64,000 bases of DNA from Branchinecta lynchi (Eukaryota > Arthropoda > Branchiopoda > Anostraca > Branchinectidae), in NCBI GenBank assembly GCA_023053575.1, contig JAKZAP010000012.1:5332230-5396229 (forward strand). Reading direction: 5' to 3'. Positions 19,975-30,941 of the stretch are shown here, in pieces; within the stretch, counting starts at the first letter, position 1, and every line of letters starts with the position of its first letter. The position numbers and the translations under genes are program-made. The notes under the pieces are model-generated. The model was given only the letters and a program-made list of their open reading frames with translations. It did no database searches and was not told the origin of the DNA.

Positions 19975-20783
19975 GGGTTTCGATGGGATCCCAAAATCTA
20001 ACATTTGATCCAGACATTTGGGTCTTGTCTTCGCCAGATCCAGTCTTGGACAGGCTAATCATCTGAGAAAACCAAGTTCAGATATACCTCTATAAGTCAC
20101 ATCTATTTTGACGATACAGACCGAAACTTCCTGCTTTACTTCTGCCAAATGTCCGGTTTCGGCCGAATTCTGATCGCACTACTTGTCCAGCAAAAAAAGA
20201 ACAATTCAGAAATGAAGACCATCCGGGTAGAAACTGATTGTCATATACAGACTCAGCGTCTTTTCTTAGCACTAAATCTGTCACCTAATTAACTTCAAAC
20301 AAACTTTCGCTTTTAACAAATTTTCCGGTTTGGCCGGATTCCGGGCAAACTAGTTGTTCGACGAGAAAACTGTTTTCATGATCGTCTTCAGCATGTCTTC
20401 TTACCCCATGTTCGAACATCTAATCAACTTCAAATGAAACATTTAATTCTAACCAACTTTCCGGTTTTGGCCGGATTCCGGACGAACTACTTACTCGGCA
20501 AGAAAATAGTTTTCACCATCATGTTCAGCATGTCCTCTAACCCCATAATCTACTGTCACATTAGCTGTTTAAAAAACATTTTGTTTGCCCCTTAATTTGA
20601 TCCCCCACCATTAAATGTAGGTCTACAGAGTCCATCTACGAACTTGACCTTACTCTTGACCCAAAGAATCCTCACGCCAAGTTTCATCAAAATATCTCAT
20701 TCCCTTCGAGAGTTATCGTGCTGACAGACGGACAGACAACTTTTGCGATGTCATAGGTATCCCTCCACTTACGTTTTGGAATC
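19975..20783 (-). repeat. composite dispersed repeat 'A', most complete copy
   Basis: About 800 bp. In + order: GATCCCAAAATCTAACATTT; TAATCATCTGAGAAAACCAA; three units containing GCCGAATTCTGATCGCACTA, GGCCGGATTCCGGGCAAACT and GGCCGGATTCCGGACGAACT; CATCTACGAACTTGACC; GACCCAAAGAATCCTCACG; CGAGAGTTATCGTGCTGACA; GGTATCCCTCCACTTACGTT. It defines the family found in pieces at seven other places in the window. No coding; class undetermined. Confidence 0.8.
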
Positions 20784-21024
20784 CAATCATCAGATTAAAC
20801 CTGTCAGTCGAACGGAATAAAAAATCGGAATTTCCTTACGTTGGTAGTTAACCAAATAAGTTAGACTGGTAAAAATAGTTTAGTTTTGACTTTCTGAAAC
20901 AACATCGTGACAGTTTGCTGGTATTTTTTCTTATCGAGCAGCTGCACAGTATCTTTCTGCAGGCACATGATAGATATTTCTCTCTAAGGTACTGTTGCGA
21001 CGTTTGGTCGACTGCTGAAGTAGC

Positions 21025-22960
21025 TGTCACCCTACCTGTCGATTGTACCGACTACGAAGAGTTTCGGTTGAATTGGAATGCAGCAATCAAGTGTGAAGTT
21101 TTCACGGATATGTGAAGTCTATTTGAACAAGCGGAAAGAGAATTAAGTGCCTAATATGTGATAGTTAGTAATTCAACTCAGAGTTGAACACATCAGTAGC
21201 TGACATTATCTAATGTTCAGACTAATTGCTACCGTAAGGCGATGCATACTTTCAAGATGCCAAAAACAAGATTGGAAAGGTGTTTGATGATGCCCTTGTT
21301 AAATCGAACTGGTGTGTTGAATAATTGCCTTTCATATGCGACACTCTGTTTCGGCTCAGAGTTTAGATTACGGTAGAAGTTAAATGGATCGAAGTATAGT
21401 CAGTACTTGTGCGTTAGACTTGTCAGTACAACTGTTTCGTTTGACACTCGGGTGGTCATATCCAAGTCATCGTCGAAGCCTCGCTGCAGTCTACAGATCT
21501 GATATGTCCTGCCTTTCAACAATATGTATAATCGAAATGACGCGTTTTGGTAGTGTTTGATGTTTTCATATTGTTTAGTGAAGGATAAACGCCTAGCGGC
21601 TCCAATGTTGTAAGGTCTTATTGACTAGTATTCGCTCCTCTCAATATTGACACTATGATGGTCGTGGAAGTACGTGCAGAAGAGTGAAACCTCGTCAAAG
21701 TGGAATCCTGCTAGAATCCCTTTGCTAATACTTGTATATCAGCTGTCACCCTACCCGTCGATTGTACCGATTAACAAGATTTTCGGGTTAATTGGAATGC
21801 ATGGGTCAAGTGTGAAGTTTTCACTGATATCTTGCATAGGCGGAAAGAGAAATAAGTACCGTAATATGTGATAGTTAGTAATTCAACTCTTGAGTTCGAC
21901 ACATCAGTAGCTGACATGTCGTGTATTTAGATTATCTAATGTTCATTCTATGTGCTGCCGAAAGGTGATGCTTACCTTCAAGATATAGAAAACAAGATTA
22001 GAAAGGTCTGTGATGTCCTTGTTAAATCAAACTTGTGTGTTGAATAATTGCCTTTCATGTGCGACACTCTGTGTCTAGAAGTTAAGTGGATCGAAGTATA
22101 GTCAGTACTTGTGCGTTAGACTTGTCAGTACAACTGTTTCGTTTGACAATCGGGTGGTCATATCCAAGTCATCGTCGAAGCCTCGCTGCAGTCTACAGAT
22201 CTGATATGTCCTGCCTTTCAACAAAATGTATAATCGAAATGACGCGTTTTGGTAGTGCTTGATGTTTTCATATTGTTTAGTGAAGGATAAACGCCTAGCG
22301 GCTCCAATGTTGTAAGGTCTTATTGACTAGTATTCGCTCCTCGCAATATTGACACTATGATGGTCGTGGAAGTACGTGCAGAAGAGTGAAACCTCGTCAA
22401 AGTGGAATCCTGCTAGAATCCCTTTGCTAATACTTGTATATCAGCTGTCACCCTACCCGTCGATTGTACCGATTAAGAAGATTTTCGGGTTAATTGGAAT
22501 GCAGGGGTCAAGTGTGAAGTTTTCACTGATATCTTGCATAAGCGGAAAGAGAAATAAGTACCGTAATATGTGATAGTTAATAATTCAACTCTTGAGTTCG
22601 ACACATCAGTAGCTGACATGTCGTGTATTTAGATTATCTAATGTTCATTCTATGTGCTGCCGAAAGGTGATGCTTACCTTCAAGATATAGAAAACAAGAT
22701 TAGAAAGGTCTGTGATGTCCTTTGCAGTCAACAGGAGCTGCCTTTCAACAAAATGTATAATCGAAGTGACGCGTTTTAGTATTGTTTGATGTTTTCATAT
22801 TGTGGGATGAAGGGTAAACGTGGATGCGATCTTGTGAGGCCTTGTTCACCAGTATTCGTACTAGCAATATCGACCTATGATTGTCGTAGAAGTATGTGCA
22901 GAAGAGTGAAAGCTGGCCCAAGTGGAATCCTGCTAGAATCCTACCCGACATTTGCGATCT
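21025..22960. repeat. 702-bp tandem array, about 2.8 copies
   Basis: The blocks at 21674 and 22376 (GAAGAGTGAAACCTCGTCAA onwards) are offset by exactly 702 and almost identical. The copy before 21725 is more diverged and the last copy loses about 430 bp near 22720 before decaying at ~22960. Each unit contains a 65-residue frame (for example 21674-21871 and 22376-22573) with no recognised domain, best read as a by-product of the satellite. Confidence 0.92.
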
Positions 22961-23139
22961 ATTGAGTACCTTCTTGTTCGGTACTTATTTAAATGAACAG
23001 TTCCTGAAAGCTGGCAGAAGTTTAGAATTCAGAAGGGCAATCCTGCCAGAATCTATAATCACTACCTGAAATTTGTGATCTTCAATGTTCAGTGCTTATT
23101 TAAATATTAGTTCAAAGTTTCTATAATACGTAAGCACTA

Positions 23140-23514
23140 TTGTGTTCTTTATTTAAGAAAAAGGATATAGAGACACGCATGAAACCTACATCGCCATGCC
23201 CAAGAATGGCTGAAAATACCAGTGACGACACCGCCGCTTCAGTCATCATTGCTGCAATACCACCTCGCCTCGAAACATCTGATGAAAAACCAACAAACAC
23301 AACAGCGGAACCGAAACCAGAGTCAGGCTTCGACTGTGTTTCTCTTTGTCAGTCCCTCCCACTCAAAAATAGGTTTTCAGTTCTTGAAGATAGCTCACCA
23401 TACACCTCATCATTGTTACATGGTCCGCTACCCTCAAGTAACAATCAAAATCTTCAAATCCTATTAAATTACCTGCAAGAAAAGAAACATCCCAAAAAAT
23501 GCCACGAAAAATAA
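23140..23514 (+). pseudogene. LINE ORF1-like N-terminal fragment
   Basis: A 124-residue frame that is Ser/Thr/Pro-rich and contains SLPLKNRFSVLEDSS. The phrase (L)xNRF(S/D)VL is common in the N-terminal part of LINE ORF1 proteins. It lies 350 bp upstream of a reverse-transcriptase fragment on the same strand, which supports one decayed LINE. No RNA-binding domain is visible. Confidence 0.45.
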
Positions 23515-23861
23515 AATCAAAGAAAAACCTGTGTCACTTTATTCTTTCCCGTCTATATATTACACAAACGCGGAAAGCCTAAATAATGCGCTGGAAACGA
23601 CGGTGTCGACAGTATTGTCGGGGTATTGACGGGGTCCCTGATCTGCCTGCAAAGTAACCTTCACGCCGATCACAGATTAAAGGCTTCTCTAATTCGGCAC
23701 CTGGCTAAGCGAGACAGCCTGGACTGAACTGGTGCGAGGCTCAAGATATTAATACAAAAACTGAAATGTTCAAAATCCAACTGTTTTCCGGAAAAATCTT
23801 TCAAACGTGTTTCCACTGATCGGCCGTACATAAACGCCGAAATGGAAGGACTTATCAGACA

Positions 23862-24490
23862 CAGAGGTTAAGGAAGGTCAGTTTCAAGAAGCACGATCGT
23901 TAGCTAATAAAACCAGAAACAAAACCCGTAACGCTGCCCAGAATTACAATCGCATGAAACTAAATGACCTTTTTCAGTCGAAACCTAGTCAGTGGTATAA
24001 GGGCGTCAAACGGCTCTGCGGCAAAACAGCGAATACAGTAAACTTCCATCTAGATCAACCCGACCAAATAACTGCATCCCAAATAAATGAACACTTGGCA
24101 AAAATTGTTAGGACTCTTCCGCCACTAAATACATCCGATTTCACACGACAGCGATCAGAGGCAAGGCCAGAAACAAATATTTCCGATCCACCATCAGAAA
24201 ATAAAAGTAATTTCACTTTCAGAAGTACGGTAATCCAAAAATTAAGCAAACTAAAAAAAAATAATAGAACTCCCGTTGACATTCCAATAGAACTGATCAA
24301 GGCTTTTCCCGATAAACTGGCTTTACCACTCACGAATATATTCAACACAGTCTCCGAGACTGGAATTTACCCTGACACATGGATGGTAGGTTATGTGACA
24401 CCAATCCCCCCAAAAATTCGACTCGGTCCGACCCATCACACTTGCACCAACTTTCAGCAAGGTGTACGAATGGTTTGTAGCAGGCGCAAA
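23862..24490 (+). pseudogene. LINE reverse-transcriptase N-terminal fragment
   Basis: Reading from VKEGQFQEARSLANKTRN through SKPSQWYKGVKRLCG, then STVIQKLSKLKKNNRTPVDI, PIELIKAFPDKLALPLTNIF, and SETGIYPDTW..YVTPIP. This is the spacer and first fingers motif (LK..K..P.DIP...L...A..L..P...IFN....G..P..W....V.P.PK) of Jockey/Rex-type LINEs. A frameshift follows VTPIP at about 24405, and the element is then cut at ~24497 by composite repeat A. The catalytic motifs A-C are gone. Confidence 0.8.
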
Positions 24491-24496
24491 GACAAC

Positions 24497-24865
24497 ATGT
24501 AGTTCGCCCGGAATCCGACCAAAACCGGAAGGTTGAAGTTCGATTAGATGACAGATTAAGGGGTAAGAAGAGAGGCTGAGTCGGCTTATGACAATGATTT
24601 TACCCGGACATATAATTATTCCGGAATCTGGTTGTAACCGGATTTTTTTTTTTAAGTCAAACTTTTATTCAAAGTTGATTAGATGTTCTTTATAGGGATA
24701 AGGAGATACGCCGGTTTCATTTCTGTATTTTTTTTTTTTTTGGCTGGACTAGTAGTTCGCTCGGAAATCGGCAGGAAGTCTCGGTCAGTATCATCAAAAC
24801 AGATATGGCTTATAGAGGTATATCTGAACTTGGTTTTCTCTGATGATTAGCCTGTCCAAGACTAC
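24497..24865 (+). repeat. composite dispersed repeat 'A', copy truncating a LINE
   Basis: AGTTCGCCCGGAATCCGACC, TTCCGGAATCTGGTTGTAAC, TAGTAGTTCGCTCGGAAATC and finally TCTGATGATTAGCCTGTCCA are the reverse complement of the units at 20040-20490. Confidence 0.75.
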
Positions 24866-25074
24866 AATAAACTTTCTTTCATCATATCAATCATATTCAA
24901 AACGACAAATGTATGGTAGGGGATGCAGCTGGGAACCACCCAGCATAGGTAAACACTCGAACCCGCTAAAACTATGAATTCCAGTTCCGTGTCTCTTAGG
25001 GTCCTGGTCAAGAATTAATTTAGCGACAGGATTAATCGACAAAGAAAATGTAATACGAGATCGCGCAAGCACTT

Positions 25075-25253
25075 TCAATTTCTTAAAACATCACGGATCG
25101 CAATGTATTTGTCTTTGTCAGTAAGGCTTTCTTCCTCTAACAGAGCATTGACTGCATAGCGCTTGGGTTCACTAATAGGGAACTCTACATTGTCCACTTG
25201 CACATAGCCGTGTCTGGGCGTCATTCCGATGGTACGCTCGAAACCGGAGAAGT
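25075..25253 (-). CDS. integrase-core gene, C-terminal exon
   Basis: The minus strand reads DFSGFERTIGMTPRHGYVQV, then DNVEFPISEPKRYAVNALL, then SLTDKDKYIAIRDVLRN and a stop (25077-25075). It is preceded by a T-rich stretch and an AAG acceptor. The pattern 'V.V..(V)..P.SE.....L.......D.Y.I....' is that of the C-terminal tail of metazoan integrase-core proteins (family memory). It lies 377 bp downstream of the LALH/WN exon on the same strand. The simplest donor of that exon leaves a phase mismatch, so the exact junction is unsettled. Confidence 0.6.
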
Positions 25254-25630
25254 CTTCCAGACAAAAAAAAAGATTATGAATGCATGGGTCACAGACGAAA
25301 TGGGGGAATAAAATAGACTGATATGTATAATAAACTTCTTTGGATCTCAGTCGTATGGGTATTCCGGTAAAGAAATATTTTCTAGAAATTCGTATCGGAT
25401 CCTCAGTAAGAAAAGTAGTGGGAGTTCTCGAAATGAACGAAGTTTCACGTGAGCTGAACAGTGCAAGTGACGCAAACGTTGGGAATCACATGATATAAGT
25501 TTCTATGAACTAACTGATAAAAGATGTGAAAACGGGGTTCAGTTCCGATAATAGCAAGAAACATTAGTACTTGTAGGCTTGGGCTCTGATTTAGCACAGG
25601 ACGCGTAGTAAGTGTTAAACTGCTTTCTAC

Positions 25631-25895
25631 CTCCGAAGGATACAAAACAAGAATGCTGCGAGATTCACAAGATTCTGCAAAAAGTTGCAGCGGCGTTTTT
25701 CCTCCACGGCTATCAACCTTGTGTTTATTCCAGGCCATAATCACATCGGCTAAATTTGTGTTGCCCCTTGGCTTGTATGCCAGATGCAGGGCATACAAGA
25801 CAACTCTCTCGTCTCTCTCGAGGAGATCTTCCTCCTCCAGCCGAACAAACTGATCGTAGAAGACTTCCATACACTTGTTAGTCTCGATCCAAAAT
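25631..25895 (-). CDS. integrase-core gene, post-catalytic exon
   Basis: Acceptor TTTGTTTCAG at ~25896 and candidate donor GAG|GTAGAA at 25630. It reads FWIETNKCMEVFYDQFVRL, then LLERDERVVLYALHLAY, then NLADVIMAWNKHKVDS and KTPLQLFAESCE. 'YDxF..LEE..LL...(E)...YALH..Y.PR...NL......WN.H......TPLQL' is the conserved block immediately after the catalytic Glu in the integrase-core family. The first base (A) would complete an AG left over from a preceding exon ending ..NQRIE(AG), exactly the state in which the + strand core exon at 2493-2750 ends. No core exon is present upstream on this strand. Confidence 0.8.
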
Positions 25896-26280
25896 CTGAA
25901 ACAAATTTTCCTAAACGCAATGAATTTGATTCCTAAAGCAATCAAATGATAGTAGTGTAATGCATCAAATTAACGGAATTGCAGCCGTTTTGACGGAAAT
26001 TATTTTGACAGAGCTCAACTGATGACAGCCGAGGATTATTTCAATTCAAGATGCGATAGGAACCCCTTTAAGTTCGTATCGGAACATCACAGTGCAACAA
26101 AACATTGATCAAAGTATACATGTTCATGATCTCCAAGGACACATTATCATTTGCCTCTCAAATTACGAAAGGTCCCATGACTGGTTTTGCTTAAAAAACA
26201 ATTCGTAGCCCCCTAAATGTGCGTACCATAACCTCACAGTGCAACAAAACAATTGATCAAATTATACTTAACCATTTGCG

Positions 26281-26450
26281 GTCGAATTGGATAATATTCT
26301 CATAGATCCTCCCCCGTCAAATTGTATTGTGTCGCGGGATGCAGTCATTGATTGTATTTTAAAATTAAGTAAGAAACGATCTGGTGGTTCAGATGGTATT
26401 TCTGCTATCCAACTTATTTATGGAACTTTTATTATACTCCACTAGTCATC
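26281..26450 (+). pseudogene. LINE reverse-transcriptase scrap
   Basis: The + frame reads NCIVSRDAVIDCILKLSKKR then SGGSDGISAIQLIYG. 'V..AI.KLK.KKS.GPDGI...LL' is the fingers entry motif of LINE reverse transcriptases. About 55 residues remain; no catalytic motif. It lies within what would be an intron of the minus-strand integrase exons. Confidence 0.7.
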
Positions 26451-27615
26451 GAACAATTTGCTCACAAGGCCTAGGTGTCCCTAGAGCTTCCTTCTACCCC
26501 AGTCTGGGTGAGAATTGCCGGCCTCTTCGATAATTGCATCCAACACCACATCTAAAGCACAGAATTTAAGGTAAAAGTATACTGAAGGCCTTATCATCAC
26601 TTAAAATAACACTCAAAGACTTCCAAGAGTTTGTATCATGTTTATGGTGAGGCTCTATTTTAATGATGCAGGTAGAGTGGTTGAATTTCCTGAATGTATT
26701 TGTGCACAATTATCGATTCATCGTGATGCGGTTACGATTTACCCCTATTTTCCGTAAGAATTCAATCATAAACTGTAAGAAAATCAAGCAATATATTATT
26801 ATTATAGTGTCTCCCCACTCCATGAGAGCCTTGTCTCTATTAACACCGTCGAACTACAAATAAAACTTTCTTTAGACCATTTTGCAATAGACTATCCGAA
26901 CAAGGAATTCATTTTCCCCAATGTCTGTAACAACAGTCAACTTTTGTATGGTAAAGGCAGTCAAACACTTGGATAAGGTCGGCGACAAAGAGAATAAAAT
27001 TAGACGACGTTTTTGAGAATAATATGAGACGACATTTTTTTTAATGTCTGTAGGCAAGTGTTTGGTTTCGTTCCGTCATTAATGCAGTAAAATACGATTT
27101 TTATCAAAGGACATATGATGGGAAATTAGCACTGTATACCACTTGCATGCCTTGAACTCTTATTAACATACTGCTATCATCACATCAATAAGATTAAACT
27201 TAACTTATGTGGCTGATATTTTTCTCACTGACCCCTACAAGATAGGGAGTTAGGAGCAGAACCATCATTATTTGCTTATGAATTAGGGGATGGACGGAAA
27301 AAATCTTCGCAATTCAAAGACTGCCCCATACAGATCCTAGAGTTTAACATCGAGAAAGTCACTGGGCAGTTAAAGATATCAATAGCACGTCCTACGGACG
27401 GAAGATGTATCCTGCCAACTACGTAACACTGTTACAGCCAGAATAATTGACAAGTTACACATTTGCCTTGTTAGACAATAGGGACAAAGTTCCACCAAAA
27501 ATAAAACAAATTACGTTAAGGTGGTAAGTTCCTATCGATTCAATTATGATAGGGGTCCACCAAGACGCCAGAAAAATAAAGGGACGGTAGTTGATATAAA
27601 TATTCGGTTTCATAC
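26451..27615. other. no gene recognised
   Basis: I looked here on the minus strand for the missing integrase core exons (signatures DGNHKLI, VDGFSR, NQRIE) and did not see them. Confidence 0.4.
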
Positions 27616-27746
27616 CTTGGATGCCCAACAACTTCTTGTTCAGACCAAGGGCCTTTAGTTTTCTTTTTGCAGTTGCATAAGAAATACCAGCAGCTGCAGA
27701 AGCTTCCTTGATACTTTCAAAATGCGGTAGAGGTCGACCACAGGCT
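27616..27746 (-). CDS. candidate N-terminal (HTH-like) exon of the integrase-core gene
   Basis: On the minus strand a T-rich acceptor (TTTTTTTTAG) opens an exon that ends at CCAAG|GTATGA. It reads GRPLPHFESIKEASAAAGIS, then YATAKRKLKALGLNKKLLGI, open throughout. The A..AGIS..T.KRKL...GL pattern looks like a helix-turn-helix, which integrase-core proteins of this type carry before the Arg-rich linker. It ends one base into a codon, the phase required by the + strand exon at 861. Its assignment rests on position, strand and this pattern only. Confidence 0.45.
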
Positions 27747-27789
27747 CTAAAAAAAAGTTATTATTTATTTAAGTGCAAATAATGCATAA

Positions 27790-27990
27790 CACGGATATGT
27801 CAGCTATGACGCTCTGGCAGAGGTATTTCGTTCCTTCTTGGCAAGGGTCCGGGGTTTGTTTCCTGACAGCCTGACGAGGACCCTTGCCAAGAAGGGCCGA
27901 AAAATTGCTACCAACGCATCTTAGCTGACACAGCAGTTATGTATTATCTGAGCGAATGTTCGAAAGTCAGCTTGGGCTCAAGGAATATTT
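27790..27990 (+). mobile_element. hammerhead-like retroelement, copy 2
   Basis: It shares with 14440-14735 the order ACGGATATGTCAGCT, then CTGACGAGGACCCTTGCCAA, GAAGGGCCGAAA, TTAGCTGACA, and finally AAGTCAGCTTGGGCTCAAGG. An extra inverted copy of the stem-II word (CTTCTTGGCAAGGGTCC, 27836-27850) lies before the core, so this copy can also form a long hairpin. Confidence 0.6.
27871..27902 (+). ncRNA. candidate hammerhead ribozyme core, copy 2
   Basis: CTGACGA (27871-27877), stem II GGACCCTT/AAGGGCC with one bulged A, then GAAA (27899-27902). A possible cleavage triplet is TTC at 27827-27829, where A-U pairs with GAAAAA can form; the first stem-I pairs would be G27830-C27870, a U-G and a U-A. 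The seventh core base differs from copy 1 (C versus A), as the variable position in CUGANGA allows. The competing hairpin with 27836-27850 could block folding. Confidence 0.45.
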
Positions 27991-28554
27991 ATATTATTAC
28001 ACATCCTGGTTAGTTGAGGGTAGTCAACATATTTTTGAGGACCCACAACCTCATGGTTTTCCTTCCTTACTAGCACCCTGGAAATCCTCAAATATACCCA
28101 TAGAATAGCTGCACAATCTTAATTTCAGTCATAGGACTCATAGGTACCTGAACAGCCCCTTCAGGCGGGTCTTGGTCTTTTGCAGAATGGCATGCAGGTC
28201 AACACTCAAGGAGTGGAATACTTAATAGCCTTGAACATGCCAGACAATCTAAATACAAATTACTTGCCTATTCCTCAATGCAGCATATGCAAGTTGGAAA
28301 CAAAGATGCACAAAGTATTATTGACATACAAATCGTTATCAATCAATTATCATATATTCGTCAACAACTGTTTCCTTGAATTCCTTAAATTGCGCTTGGG
28401 AGCAAAATAGGGATTTCTCCTGTAGTAGGAATAGATAGTGTAATGTTCACAACATTATAGCATAGGACTGTGAACTCAACCAAAAGGTGATGGCATGTTA
28501 ACAATCCACAGCTAGCAGTAGTAAATACTATCAAGGAAATCAACCTCAATATAA
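27991..28554. other. no gene recognised
   Basis: The + frame at 28180-28410 has no recognised motif and no supporting splice sites. Confidence 0.4.
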
Positions 28555-28725
28555 AGGAGTTCTGACTGGTTGATTTTTTAGCTTCACTCAAATCATCAAT
28601 ATTTTACTGGGTCACAGTATCCAGCACCTGGCATAGTGTATCCAGCGTTAGGCATAGGGTATGCCAAATGCTAGACATATCCAGCGTTTGGCATAGGGTA
28701 TCCAAAAATCAGGGGTTTGTGGTTG
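28555..28725. mobile_element. half copy of the CAGTCTACCA MITE
   Basis: TTCTGACTGGTTGATT, CTTCACTCAAATCATCAATA, CAGCGTTAGGCATAGGGTAT and ATCAGGGGTTTGTGGTTGAC match 16590-16755. The left half is missing. Confidence 0.8.
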
Positions 28726-29640
28726 ACTGAGGCTGGCCCAGGCTGACAATTGTGAAATCTCCACTCCGGGTATGACTTGGCAAAAAGGCTCAGAATGGCT
28801 GACATGAAATAATTGCAACTCTTAAAGAAGGTCAAAGAGAACAGAATTCTTATTCTTGGCTTTGTCCACTCCAAACAGGAAATCAACAAAAGGAGTAAAA
28901 GGGCTCTTCTTCTTGTTCTTCTTTGATGACAGAGACTTCTGAAGATGGCCGAAATCCCAGGCTTTAAAAACCCGTCTCGGAGTTTTGAGCCCTTTTTGCG
29001 GTCAAAATATTAAGAACGGACTCTGAAAAAATTTCATAGCGGTTGACAAAAAATAATTAAATGGGATGGCAAAAATGTTAAGAAGGAACAAATAAAAAAG
29101 TGAGTTCGAATATGGTTATTTTTTTTTTGCATTCGTTTATTATTTTCACATTTTATTTTTTCTCAGACTTTAAATATTTTGTTTCAAGTTTAAAGAAACA
29201 AAAATCAGATTAGTGAGCCTTTTTGCCCCGTCATATTAATCTGTTAATTACTACTCTGAATACCGGGTCAATTTCTTCTCTTTATAAAAAATTGAAACAT
29301 CTATCGTAATTGGAGTTGAAAAACTGAAGCTTTTCAAGCGCCAATTCGGGAGATAATGTGTTGTCCTTCGTTCCGTCCTTCATTCGAGACTGTTAACGAA
29401 ATATTGTGTTGTCCTTCATTACCCGGTCACTTATTTCAGCGTTTGCTTGAGGAAAGGGTTCCAGCTTTAGACTCACAAGATATTGTGCAAGATGTGTCGC
29501 TTTATCTTAAGCTTTATTAAACACATTCAACAAAATTATAATAAATACTCTGTCCTGGGTAATACTAAAAGCTAAAACGCAGTGTTATGAAAAAGATTTG
29601 CAAAAGCAAAAGGAAAGCAGGACAGGATATTGCATGAGGT
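28726..29640. other. no gene; possible decayed hammerhead-type word
   Basis: At 28937-28957 the text TTCTGAAGATGGCCGAAATCC has the order CTGAAGA..GAAA with almost no stem II, and may be a relic of the same or a related element. I see nothing else. Confidence 0.25.
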
Positions 29641-29659
29641 TCTTTATTGTAAACTTAAC

Positions 29660-29870
29660 AACGCGGGAATTCGTGTCGGAATTCGAATCTTATTCGTCGG
29701 ATAGAAAACTAGTGGTTATTCTAGAGAATTACTCGTCTGAAAATGTATCGCAATCGAGAGCAGTAGGAGTTCCACAGGGGTCGGTGATTGGACCACTATT
29801 ATTCTTAATATATATCAATGAGTTTGCCGATGATACCAGATTGGCTATGGACGAGCATGCTATGGTAATC
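29660..29870 (+). pseudogene. LINE reverse-transcriptase palm fragment with internal deletion
   Basis: The frame reads [19 protein letters not shown], then [20 protein letters not shown] (motif B), then directly FADDTRLA (motif C). In an intact CR1/Jockey-type LINE a stretch of residues separates IN(D/E)(L) from the FADD box; here they almost touch, so the spacer has been deleted. The end at 29871 is a stop. Confidence 0.85.
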
Positions 29871-30119
29871 TGAAGACACCATTTTCCGACTAATTAAAGG
29901 GATAATTGATAATAAATTTAGCTTTAAACAAGAAAAAGACAAAAAATTTAATTTAAAGGCGAACTGGCGTGTAAGGTCATTCAAACCGTGAAGTGCTAGA
30001 GTCCGTTGATCAACGTATATGCGTCGCTGCTTGGATATTTTGCTGATTGGATTTTTCTTGTGTGTGGGGAGTCGTTTTGCGCCCCCCCCCCCTTGCAAGT
30101 AAGTTTTGTAGTACCTCTC

Positions 30120-30660
30120 GATTGTTCAAGGTCTAAGATGGAAACCAGTAATCAGACGACGCATTTTGGCTCAAATTCCATGAGAGCATCAAGAAGAGCG
30201 TCCACAAGAGCATCAGTGCTCTACTCCGCTCCCAGCTTTAGTTGCCGGGCTAATGGACGATTTTTGGGAGCTAAAAACCAGTCTACAGAGCGACGATGAC
30301 ATTTGGTATTAACGAGCAGAACGCTCAATTGGTTAGTTACGAACGCCGTCTGGCAGCATTCGTTCGAGAACATAGGCGGTCTAATCTTGTATTTTATGGC
30401 CTAGCCCCTATGAATCCAAACACATCTCTGCGTTCTGACTTTATTGCAGTTTTGAAAAGGATTCTACCTGACGTGATGACCAATGATTACGATCTCGAAT
30501 ACTGTTTTTGACTGACAGGACGATCCAAAACCACTGCTGGTGAACAGAGCCTCAAACAACGGCTCAAACAGAGTGCTGAAAGAGCAAATACTCCGTCAGG
30601 CATCAAAGCTCCGCCCATTCTCATAAGCCACGTTTTCAAGCAGGGAGATGAAGAAACATA
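30120..30660 (+). pseudogene. LINE ORF1-like fragment
   Basis: 30296-30511 reads YERRLAAFVREHRRSNLVFY then GLAPMNPNTSLRSDFIAVLK and ends in a stop after DLEYCF; 30515 onward continues TGRSKTTAG..SLKQRLKQ and KAPPILISHVFKQGDEE. 'RR.NLVFYGL' begins the RRM-like domain of many LINE ORF1 proteins. Stops and a frame change mark it as dead. It lies just outside the Harbinger left end. Confidence 0.55.
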
Positions 30661-30941
30661 GTAAAGAAATGAGACAAGAATTGTGGATCCACAGAAACTA
30701 CCAATCTGTTAAGCCTTGTTCAAATATACGTAATACGGCTCGTAAGAGTGATTTTTTCGCAGCTTATCCTACTCGCCGTCGCTTTTTTGGCTCCGAGGGT
30801 GCATAAAATTGGATTGAAATCGTTTCTATTTTTCGGTAACGACGGACCAATAAGGAACGTTTTAGTTACGACGGGCCAATAGGCAATATTTGAAGAAGAA
30901 GAGATTTGGAAGAAAGTCATATTTATTATTTGTAATACAAA

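Noticed and set aside
21674..22573. 65-residue frames repeated in the 702-bp array
   Set aside because: No conserved domain; they follow the satellite unit and end differently in the diverged copies.
28937..28957. CTGAAGA..GAAA word as a third hammerhead
   Set aside because: Stem II would be at most two or three pairs; mentioned only as a possible relic.
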